Below, one piece after another: positions 1-6,318 of a stretch of DNA of 9,611 bases; position 1 is the first letter of the stretch; every line of letters begins with the position of its first letter. This DNA comes from Acidobacteriota bacterium (GTDB lineage Bacteria > Acidobacteriota > Terriglobia > Acidiferrales > UBA7541): assembly GCA_003131705.1 (NCBI GenBank), contig PKUY01000154.1:7168-16778 (forward strand), in the 5' to 3' direction. The notes under the pieces were generated by a model. The model saw only the letters and a program-made list of their open reading frames with translations. It was not told where the DNA came from and searched no databases. Position numbers and translations under genes: made by a program.

Positions 1-2
1 CC

Positions 3-899
3 AGTCTGGCCAACCCGTCCGGGCTGGAAACGACTGCTGCCGGCCTTCTCGACTACAACAACGGCGTTGCCAATGCCGTCTACCATGGTGGGACGATTAC
101 CGTGATAGATCGGGTCAAGTACTTCAGCATGACCGCAAACTACACTTATTCACATACAATCGACAATGGGAATTTCACTACGTTCATCAACCTGCCGCAG
201 AACCAGTTTGACTACAAGGCGGAGCGAGCCAACTCTAACCAGGATGCTCGCCACCACTTCGTTGCGAACTTCACAGCGACCGCACCTAACGATAGTTTCT
301 TGCGGCACTTCGAGTTCAGCAGCATCATCACGCTGCAATCCGGGCGACCCTTTACACTATTCTCCGGCGAGAACACCTTCGGTGACCTCGCCGGTAGCTC
401 GACAGACCGTGTGGGCGGCACGCCGGTCGTGGGTGTATGTACCTCTTCGAGCAACTGCACCACTACCATTGGCAGGAACACCTATACGGGCGACCCTTTG
501 TATGCATGGGACCTTCGAGTGTCCCGATACTTCCAGCTGACGGAGCGGATGAAGCTCGACCTTATGGTCGATGCCTTCAACGTGCTCAATCGTGCGAACG
601 TGGACGAAGTCACGAGCGTTTATGGATCTCCTGTGTTCTGCGGAGCCACTCCGGCCATCCCACGGCACTACAACGACACCATAACACAAGCCATTCAGAG
701 CCCTGCCGGAGTGTCCTGCGGTCCACAGATAGCGGCGAGTTTTGGCCCCGCCCCCGGCCTCAATTTCCCTGGGGGAGCTTTCCTCGCCGACGGACTCTTG
801 AGCGTTGCTATTCCGGGGACTCCGAATAGCACTTTCGGAAGGCCGAGAACCATGCTCAACCCGAGGCAGTTCCAGTTCTCAGCGAAGTTTACCTTCTAA
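3..899 (+). CDS. Oar-like TonB-dependent outer-membrane receptor, C-terminal part (5'-truncated)
   Basis: The reading frame is open from the left edge of the window (first full codon at 3) to TAA at 897-899, so about 298 C-terminal residues are visible and the true start lies upstream. The protein shows alternating aromatic/polar beta-strand segments (for example FSMTANYTYSHTID and FEFSSIITLQSGRPFTLF), a periplasmic-turn-like segment with LMVDAFNVLNRAN, and a C-terminal strand ending in Phe (QFQFSAKFTF), which is the usual outer-membrane barrel recognition signal. These features, and the phrases 'LQSGRPFT' and 'FGRPRTMLNPRQFQFS', are typical of the last strands of Oar-like receptors with an N-terminal carboxypeptidase-regulatory domain, abundant in Acidobacteria. 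Expected location is the outer membrane. The ligand cannot be deduced. Four cysteines lie in probable extracellular loops. A strong terminator directly follows, so the gene is probably transcribed separately from the downstream operon. Confidence 0.8.
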   Translation, partial: SLANPSGLETTAAGLLDYNNGVANAVYHGGTITVIDRVKYFSMTANYTYSHTIDNGNFTTFINLPQNQFDYKAERANSNQDARHHFVANFTATAPNDSFLRHFEFSSIITLQSGRPFTLFSGENTFGDLAGSSTDRVGGTPVVGVCTSSSNCTTTIGRNTYTGDPLYAWDLRVSRYFQLTERMKLDLMVDAFNVLNRANVDEVTSVYGSPVFCGATPAIPRHYNDTITQAIQSPAGVSCGPQIAASFGPAPGLNFPGGAFLADGLLSVAIPGTPNSTFGRPRTMLNPRQFQFSAKFTF

Positions 900-926
900 C
901 TTTCAGGCAAGCAGATAGCATCGCCG

Positions 927-956
927 AAGGCCGGGCTTACGCCCGGCCTTTTTTTT
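927..956 (+). terminator. Intrinsic (Rho-independent) terminator
   Basis: A perfect 8-bp GC stem, GGCCGGGC (929-936) pairing with GCCCGGCC (941-948), closes a 4-nt loop TTAC. It is followed directly by eight T residues (949-956), and two upstream A residues can extend the stem by A-T pairs. It lies 28 nt after the stop of the barrel gene and ends its transcript. It also insulates the operon that starts at 1036. Confidence 0.93.
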
Positions 957-1035
957 GGCTGCGATTGGCTACAGGCTAGCTTTGCCTCAAGTGTGGTACT
1001 GTTCTCAACCGCGCAACACGGAATATCCGAAGCCA

Positions 1036-1716
1036 ATGCCGAGACTAAATGCCAAGCCAGAGCCGGTCGAGGTTGAGCTCGACCGATCGGCGATCGTAGT
1101 GGTGGACATGCAAAACGCGTTTGCCAGCAAGGGCGGCACTCTCGATATCGCCGGCTTGGATTTGTCCGATGCCGCGGATGTGGTTCGAGCGATCGGACAG
1201 GTGATCGCTGCCGCGCGGACGGCGGGCGTGCCAATTGTCTTCCTGCAGATGGGATACAAGCCGGACCTAAGCAATGCCGGTGGAACACGCTCCCCCAACT
1301 ATCACAAAGAGCTTGCGATGCACCTGATGAATTCGAAACCGGAATTGAAGGGACAACTGCTCACGGAAGGAAGCTGGGATTTCGCGGTTGTGGACGAACT
1401 GGCGCCAACTCCCAGCGATATTGTAATCATAAAAACGCGCTACAGCGGATTCGCAGGCACGACGCTGGACGCGCAATTGCGCGTTCGCGGTATTCAGTAC
1501 TTGTTTTTCGCCGGAATTGCCACGAACGTTTGTGTGGAATCGACTCTGCGCGACGCGTACTTTCTGGACTACTGGCCGATTCTGCTAGCGGACGGCACCA
1601 TGCCCGCGGGTGGACGCAGCGCTTACGAAGCGACGATGTTTAACGTAGAATCCTTCTTTGGTTGGACCGTGGGTTCCGGCGAATTGCTAGCTTGTCTTGG
1701 GGCGAGGGGCAGGTAA
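1036..1716 (+). CDS. RutB-like cysteine hydrolase (isochorismatase family amidohydrolase)
   Basis: A 226-residue protein of the isochorismatase/cysteine hydrolase fold, full length for the family. The catalytic triad is visible: Asp24 in AIVVVDMQNAF, Lys133 in IVIIKTRYSGF, and the nucleophile Cys166 in GIATNVCVESTLRD. The same positions and surrounding motifs are found, as I recall them, in E. coli RutB (ureidoacrylate/peroxyureidoacrylate amidohydrolase), including GSWD and FFGW near residues 112 and 210. The likely chemistry is hydrolysis of a ureido, carbamoyl or amide C-N bond in the cytoplasm; N-carbamoylsarcosine amidase and nicotinamidase share the fold. No rutA, rutC or rutD neighbours are present, so pyrimidine catabolism is not implied. 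The start at ATG 1036 was chosen because an in-frame extension to TTG 955 would begin inside the terminator T-tract, and family members begin about 20 residues before the first catalytic Asp. The ribosome-binding site is weak. It is probably the first gene of the operon, ending 7 nt before the next gene. Confidence 0.88.
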   Translation: MPRLNAKPEPVEVELDRSAIVVVDMQNAFASKGGTLDIAGLDLSDAADVVRAIGQVIAAARTAGVPIVFLQMGYKPDLSNAGGTRSPNYHKELAMHLMNSKPELKGQLLTEGSWDFAVVDELAPTPSDIVIIKTRYSGFAGTTLDAQLRVRGIQYLFFAGIATNVCVESTLRDAYFLDYWPILLADGTMPAGGRSAYEATMFNVESFFGWTVGSGELLACLGARGR

Positions 1717-1717
1717 G
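1711..1717 (+). promoter_or_regulatory. Ribosome-binding site supporting a TTG start at 1724
   Basis: AGGTAAG lies 6 nt before TTG 1724 and overlaps the TAA stop of the RutB-like gene (1714-1716), so the two genes are probably translationally coupled. It matches the AGGTGA part of the consensus in five of six positions. It favours TTG 1724 over the in-frame TTG at 1697, which would overlap the upstream gene by 20 nt. Confidence 0.4.
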
Positions 1718-1723
1718 CGTCTC

Positions 1724-3718
1724 TTGTGGACAGTTGACATCGATGTAGGCGGAACGCTCACCGACGGCCTCTTCACCGGCGGTGAAAATGTGACGTGCGT
1801 GAAGGTCGACACGACGCCGCACGATTTGACCGTGTGTCTATTCGATTGCCTTGCACAGGGTGCGGCGAAATTGGAGTTTCCCGACGTCGCTTCGTTTCTG
1901 GAAAACGTCGAACTTATTCGCTGGTCCACGACGATCACCTCCAACGTTCTCGCCGAACTGCGAGGACCCCGCATTGGCTTGCTCGTTTCGAGCGGCCATG
2001 AAAACAATCTCTATGGCAACGACGCCGAGAGCACGATTCTGAACCGGCTCATCGTTAGCCGCGATGTGATGGGGCTCAAGGATTCCGCGAGCGAGACGGA
2101 AATCATGAATGCGGCACGCGCCCTTCTCGAAAGTGGCGTACGAAGAATCTGTATCAGCCTGCAAGACTCCCACCGCCATCCCGAGCGAGAAATTGCCTGG
2201 AAGAAGATTATCGATCAGCAGTATCCCGACCATTTTCTGGGATCGGTTCCCGTTCTGTCCGGGAGCGACATTTCAAAAAGTGCTGACGATCGGACGCGCA
2301 CCTACTGCGCGGTGATCAACGCCTACACGCACGGAGCGCTCGCGGCCACGTTGTTCAAGGCGGAAGACGATCTGCGCGAAACCTCGCGGTACGCGGGCAC
2401 CTTTCTGGTGAGCCACATCAATGGCGGAGTCGCAGGGATCGCGAAGACGCGGGCAATCGACACGCTCGAATCGGGACCGGTGCTTGGAATTCTCGGCAGC
2501 GCACACCTGGCGAAGGCCTACGGCCTGAACGATGTGATTGCGATGGATGTGGGAGGCACGACTGCAAAGATCAGCGTGCTTGCCGGCGCCGAGCCTGTCT
2601 ATCGGAAGCCATCCGACTTGTTCGGTATTCCCGTGGAATTGTCCCTTCCTTATTTGCGCTCAATCGCGCTTGGCGGGGGGAGCGTGGTCAAGATCGTTAC
2701 TAACACGAAGGGGCCAGTCGTTCAGCTTGGGCCGGAAAGCATGGGTTCATATCCGGGGCCTGCATGCTACAACCTTGGCGGAGATCAGCCGACTCTGACC
2801 GACGCGTTTGTCACCGCAGGACTCATCAATCCGGATTATTTCCTCGGCGGAACAAAACAGATCGACCGAGAATTGGCGCGAAAGGCCATTGAAGAATCGG
2901 TGGCGCGACCCTTGCACGTTTCGACGGAAGATGCGTGCAAAGCCGTCATCGGTCGCGCGTTCGAAATGGTAGTGGGTGTTATTGCTAGCGCGCAAGCGGA
3001 GCTTCGACAGGATCTATCTAAACACGTGCTCTTTGCTTATGGAGGCAACGGCGGCCTCTTCGCCTGCAGCGTGGCTGAGAAGGCGGGGCTGAAGCGTGTT
3101 CAAGTGTTTTCGCTCGGCCCGGTTTTTAGCGCGTTCGGCTCATCGGTTTCGGATATTTCTCATGTCTATGAGCGCGCGGTTTCTGAACCTGTGATCTCGG
3201 AAAGCGGCATGCCCCGGCTTCGCCAGATGCTCGAAGAGATGAAGGCGGAAGGAATGCAGGATCTCCTCGGCGAAGGAATTCGCCCGGACAATGTGAGCTA
3301 CGCGATCGAGTTCGAAGTCTCGGGAAAAAGCAGACATTCGATGCCGGTGGCGTGCTCGGAAGTATCCCTTCGCTCCGCGAAGGAATTGCAGGACGCTCTG
3401 CAGGAAGCCTCCGGCACGCTGAATGCCATTTCTCTCGACCTGTTTCGCTTGCGCGTGAAGAAGGAGATGCCGAAACCACGGCTCGTTAAACTGCCGTTAC
3501 AAGATCCGGATTCGGCCCATGCCCGGCTGGGGAAGCGGCAGGTCTTCTGGGGAAGCCGCAACGGCGAGGCGCAAGTATATCGCTGGGAATCATTGCGGCC
3601 CGGGAATCGCGTGGAAGGTTGTGCCGTACTCGAAGGCGTGAACACAACTTACTTCGTGCCTGACGGCTGGGCGATGGTTGTCGATGGCTATGGTAACGGA
3701 ACGCTAAACACTGTATAG
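1724..3718 (+). CDS. HyuA/oxoprolinase-family ATPase subunit 1 (acetophenone carboxylase Apc1-like)
   Basis: A 664-residue (about 72 kDa) member of the hydantoinase A/oxoprolinase/acetone carboxylase beta family. Order: Hydant_A_N domain (about 1-180) with phosphate motif DIDVGGTLTD (5-14), ATPase core (about 190-480) with SGPVLG, a second phosphate motif at Asp275 (DVGGTTAKIS) and nucleotide-binding LGGGSV (316-321), then a C-terminal domain with ESLRPGNRVEG. The expected role is ATP-dependent phosphorylation of a substrate, carboxylate or bicarbonate within a carboxylase/hydrolase complex in the cytoplasm. Start: from TTG 1724 the N-terminus aligns residue for residue with its paralogue at 4171 (DVGGT at 7-11 in both); TTG 1697 would add nine residues. 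Several motifs are weaker than in the paralogue: 'GG.GG.FA' (440-447) lacks the usual His, and the usual 'SSGG' is replaced by SHINGG. Its place as first of five genes in the apc1-5 order makes it Apc1-like; a hydantoinase subunit is the alternative. Confidence 0.85.
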   Translation: MWTVDIDVGGTLTDGLFTGGENVTCVKVDTTPHDLTVCLFDCLAQGAAKLEFPDVASFLENVELIRWSTTITSNVLAELRGPRIGLLVSSGHENNLYGNDAESTILNRLIVSRDVMGLKDSASETEIMNAARALLESGVRRICISLQDSHRHPEREIAWKKIIDQQYPDHFLGSVPVLSGSDISKSADDRTRTYCAVINAYTHGALAATLFKAEDDLRETSRYAGTFLVSHINGGVAGIAKTRAIDTLESGPVLGILGSAHLAKAYGLNDVIAMDVGGTTAKISVLAGAEPVYRKPSDLFGIPVELSLPYLRSIALGGGSVVKIVTNTKGPVVQLGPESMGSYPGPACYNLGGDQPTLTDAFVTAGLINPDYFLGGTKQIDRELARKAIEESVARPLHVSTEDACKAVIGRAFEMVVGVIASAQAELRQDLSKHVLFAYGGNGGLFACSVAEKAGLKRVQVFSLGPVFSAFGSSVSDISHVYERAVSEPVISESGMPRLRQMLEEMKAEGMQDLLGEGIRPDNVSYAIEFEVSGKSRHSMPVACSEVSLRSAKELQDALQEASGTLNAISLDLFRLRVKKEMPKPRLVKLPLQDPDSAHARLGKRQVFWGSRNGEAQVYRWESLRPGNRVEGCAVLEGVNTTYFVPDGWAMVVDGYGNGTLNTV

Positions 3719-3787
3719 ACAGGCTGCGGTCAATCCGTGCGTGAAGGTAGAGAAAAGCAAGGCCGTAAAGGCTAACGAAAAAAAGCC

Positions 3788-4174
3788 ATGTCATCGGAAA
3801 CGCCAAACCGGATTCGAATCACCGAGTATCTCGATCTGGACATCGACCGGGAACAATGGATGTGCAACCGGTGCAACCACGTTCTCGGTTCGGCTCGCGA
3901 GAACTATAAGAAGGGCTGCCTGCTCCACGATCGTGACCCCCGCGAAGTCCATCCCGCGCTGGTTGCGGCAACGTTTAATTTTTCGCCGGATCCGTCGTGG
4001 GTGCGCATCGTCGAATGCTACTGCCCCAGATGCGCCACGCAAATCGAGACCGAATATTTGCCACCGGGGCATCCGATTACTCATGACATCGAAATCGATA
4101 TCGACCGGCTCAAGGAACGCCTCCGCAAAGGCCAGTTCATCATCCGCGGACAGCGGCTCGAGGCGGTCGAATGA
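3788..4174 (+). CDS. Acetone carboxylase gamma-like small zinc-ribbon subunit (Apc2-like)
   Basis: A 128-residue (about 15 kDa) protein with two CxxC knuckles, C26-N-R-C29 (WMCNRCNHVLG) and C79-P-R-C82 (YCPRCATQ), plus extra cysteines at 44 and 77. The CxxC pairs about 50 residues apart suggest one structural zinc site. The WxCxxCxHxLG start and the overall layout resemble the acetone carboxylase gamma subunit family, although that subunit is longer (about 168 residues). In acetophenone carboxylase the second subunit is 15 kDa, the same size and gene position as here, and the purified complex contains zinc. The likely role is structural or substrate-channelling within the carboxylase core. 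ATG 3788 is the first start after an in-frame stop at 3773-3775. The 69-nt gap before it is purine-rich with no clear Shine-Dalgarno sequence. The gene ends in an ATGA overlap with the next gene, indicating translational coupling and fixed stoichiometry. Confidence 0.82.
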   Translation: MSSETPNRIRITEYLDLDIDREQWMCNRCNHVLGSARENYKKGCLLHDRDPREVHPALVAATFNFSPDPSWVRIVECYCPRCATQIETEYLPPGHPITHDIEIDIDRLKERLRKGQFIIRGQRLEAVE

Positions 4175-6300
4175 ACTCAATCGACATAGACGTCGGCGGG
4201 ACGTTCACCGACCTGGTCCTCAATTTCAATGGCAGGGCGTTGATCAAGAAGGCTCCTACCACTCCTTACGATCTCTCCGTCTGCTTTTCGCGCGTGATTG
4301 AGGAAGGCGCGAGCGAACTCGGCTTGCAAATTGACGAGCTGTTGCCGGCCATCGACATGATTCGGTATTCGACCACGATCGCCATGAACAGGCTGATCGA
4401 GCGGAAAGGGCCGCGTCTGGGGTTAATCACTACCGAAGGGCATGAAGACGTCGTCCTGATCGGCCGGGGCGCGCAATGGATTGACGGGACGCGCGTCGCG
4501 GAGAGAAGAAATCTGGCGATCCAGAAAAAGCCCGATCCATTGATTCCGCGAGACCTGATCGTCGGCGTCAAGGAGCGTGTGGACTCGCGCGGAATCGTGA
4601 TTCGTCCTCTCGATGAAAATAGTGTTCGCGAGAAGGTTCGCTATCTTGTAAGCCGAGGCGCGCGCGGCTTTGTGGTATCGCTGCTGTGGGGTTTTCTGAA
4701 CCCGGTCAATGAACGGCGCGTAAAAGAAATCATTCGGGACGAGTACAAGGAATTTCATATCGGCTACATGCCGGTCGTTCTCGCGGGACAAGTCGTTGGC
4801 AAACTCGGCGAATACGAGCGCACGCTCGCGGCGATCCTCGATGCCTATCTGCAGCGCTCGATGCAGATCGAGCTTTCCGCGATGTGGGACAAGCTCCGCG
4901 AGCGCGGCTACAACAAGCCCTTGTTGATGATTCAGAGCTCCGGGGGCATCGCTGAGGTCTTCCGCACTTCAGCTAGCCGGACGTTCAACAGCGGGCCCGT
5001 TTCCGGCTTGATGGGAGCGCACCACGTCGCCAAGTCACTGGGTTATCAAAACGTTGTAATGACGGACATGGGAGGCACGAGCTTCGATGTCGGGCTGGTG
5101 GTGAAAGACAGCGTCCGCAGCTACGACTTCCGGCCAATTATCGACCGTTGGATGGTCGGCATCACAATGATCAAGACGCTTTCGATCGGCGCCGGCGGCG
5201 GCTCAATTGCTTCGCTCAACCGCCTGCTTCAGAACCGCGTGCAAGTAGGCCCGCGCAGCGCCGGGTCAATGCCAGGCCCCGCATGCTTCAACCTCGGAGG
5301 GACGGAACCGACCGTCACCGATGCCGATGTTGTTTTGGGCTACATCAATCCCGACTACTACTTCGGCGGCAAAATGCGCCTCGACAAGAATCGCGCGATT
5401 CAGGCGGTTCGCGAGAAAATCGCAAAGCCTCTCGGAGTGAGCGTTGAGGAAGGCGCCGCAATCATTCGAAAGATCGTCAACGGGAATATGTCCTCGGCAA
5501 TCGTGAAGGAAGTCCATCTGCGCGGGCACAGCCCGGAAGATTTCATCTTGTTCGTCGGCGGCGGCGCTGGCGCGACCCACGCCGAAGCCTTCAAGGGCGA
5601 CATCCGCAAAGCCGTGATGTTTCCTTTTTCGCCGGTCTTTTGCGCGTTTGGATCCTCGACGATGGACATCATGCATGTGTATGAGGTGTCGAAGAAACTG
5701 ACGTTGATGACCCCCGGCGACCAGCAGCTCACGCATGAATTCGCCGATTACAATGCAACGGTCGAGTCGCTGGTCGAGCAGGCGCGAAAGGACTTAGTTG
5801 CAGACGGCGTCGATCCGAAGAAGGCAGCGTTCGTACTGGAGCTCGACATGCTCTACGGCGGGCAGTTCCACGTGAAACGTGCGCTTTCACCGCGGCTTGT
5901 GCTCGCTTCCGCCGAGGATGTTCGCGCCATCTGCGATGCGTTCAACAAAGAATTCAGCGAGGCTTTCAGCCCGTTCGTGGTGAACCCTGAAGGGGGTATT
6001 TTCATCGAAAGCTTCATCTTAAAAGCCATCGTAACGACTCCGAAAGTTGAGCTGCCGACAATGGCGCTCGAAGGAAAAGATCCTTCGGCGGCGCGGAAGG
6101 GCGAGCGCCCGGCGTACTGGCCAGAAGAAAAGGCTTTTCGTCCAACGCCGACGTTCGCGTACGAATCGTTGCGGCCTGGGAATGTCGTGGAAGGTCCGGC
6201 AATTGTCGAGGGCCAGTACACGACGATGGTCGTCCCACCGCGTATGCGCTTTTCGATCGATGAGCGCGGGCTCGGTATTCTGGAAACGTCACCCGTATAA
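4171..6300 (+). CDS. HyuA/oxoprolinase-family ATPase subunit 2 (acetophenone carboxylase Apc3-like)
   Basis: A 709-residue (about 78 kDa) protein of the hydantoinase A/acetone carboxylase beta family with all family signatures intact: DIDVGGTFTD (5-14), IQSSGGIAE, FNSGPVSGLMGA, DMGGTSFDVGLV with Asp299, IGAGGGSIAS (339-348), GGGAGATHAEAF with His470, and the C-terminal YESLRPGNVVEGPAIVEG. It should bind and hydrolyse ATP through the acetate kinase/Hsp70-type fold to activate substrate or carboxylate. It is the longer of the two HyuA-like paralogues here, just as Apc3 (87 kDa) is larger than Apc1 (70 kDa). The start at ATG 4171 overlaps the previous stop (ATGA), and the family normally begins a few residues before DVGGT. 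The gene is followed after 18 nt by the HyuB-like gene. It could equally be called acetone carboxylase beta or N-methylhydantoinase A subunit; context favours the Apc type. Confidence 0.9.
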   Translation: MNSIDIDVGGTFTDLVLNFNGRALIKKAPTTPYDLSVCFSRVIEEGASELGLQIDELLPAIDMIRYSTTIAMNRLIERKGPRLGLITTEGHEDVVLIGRGAQWIDGTRVAERRNLAIQKKPDPLIPRDLIVGVKERVDSRGIVIRPLDENSVREKVRYLVSRGARGFVVSLLWGFLNPVNERRVKEIIRDEYKEFHIGYMPVVLAGQVVGKLGEYERTLAAILDAYLQRSMQIELSAMWDKLRERGYNKPLLMIQSSGGIAEVFRTSASRTFNSGPVSGLMGAHHVAKSLGYQNVVMTDMGGTSFDVGLVVKDSVRSYDFRPIIDRWMVGITMIKTLSIGAGGGSIASLNRLLQNRVQVGPRSAGSMPGPACFNLGGTEPTVTDADVVLGYINPDYYFGGKMRLDKNRAIQAVREKIAKPLGVSVEEGAAIIRKIVNGNMSSAIVKEVHLRGHSPEDFILFVGGGAGATHAEAFKGDIRKAVMFPFSPVFCAFGSSTMDIMHVYEVSKKLTLMTPGDQQLTHEFADYNATVESLVEQARKDLVADGVDPKKAAFVLELDMLYGGQFHVKRALSPRLVLASAEDVRAICDAFNKEFSEAFSPFVVNPEGGIFIESFILKAIVTTPKVELPTMALEGKDPSAARKGERPAYWPEEKAFRPTPTFAYESLRPGNVVEGPAIVEGQYTTMVVPPRMRFSIDERGLGILETSPV

Positions 6301-6306
6301 AGGATC

Positions 6307-6311
6307 GAGGA
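6307..6311 (+). promoter_or_regulatory. Ribosome-binding site of the HyuB-like gene
   Basis: GAGGA sits 7 nt before ATG 6319, in the 18-nt gap between the second HyuA-like gene and the HyuB-like gene. It is the best Shine-Dalgarno match in the operon and fixes the start of the HyuB-like subunit. Confidence 0.65.
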
Positions 6312-6318
6312 AACTTTT

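Noticed and set aside
994..1002. Possible extended -10 promoter element TGGTACTGT before the operon
   Set aside because: It has the TG-N-TA..T pattern, but no -35 element at proper spacing, and only about 34 nt separate it from the start codon. A promoter must lie between 957 and 1036 if the terminator works, but I cannot locate it with confidence.
955..1035. Upstream in-frame extension of the RutB-like gene to TTG 955
   Set aside because: It would start inside the T-tract of the terminator, adds 27 residues with no family counterpart, and ATG 1036 puts the catalytic residues at the positions usual for RutB.
1036..1716. Rut pyrimidine degradation locus
   Set aside because: Only a RutB-like gene is present. 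There is no RutA flavin monooxygenase, RutC, RutD or RutF in the window.
3741..4301. Overlapping + strand frame of 186 codons across the zinc subunit
   Set aside because: It is Arg/Ser/Thr-rich out-of-frame translation running through two well-supported genes, with no motifs.
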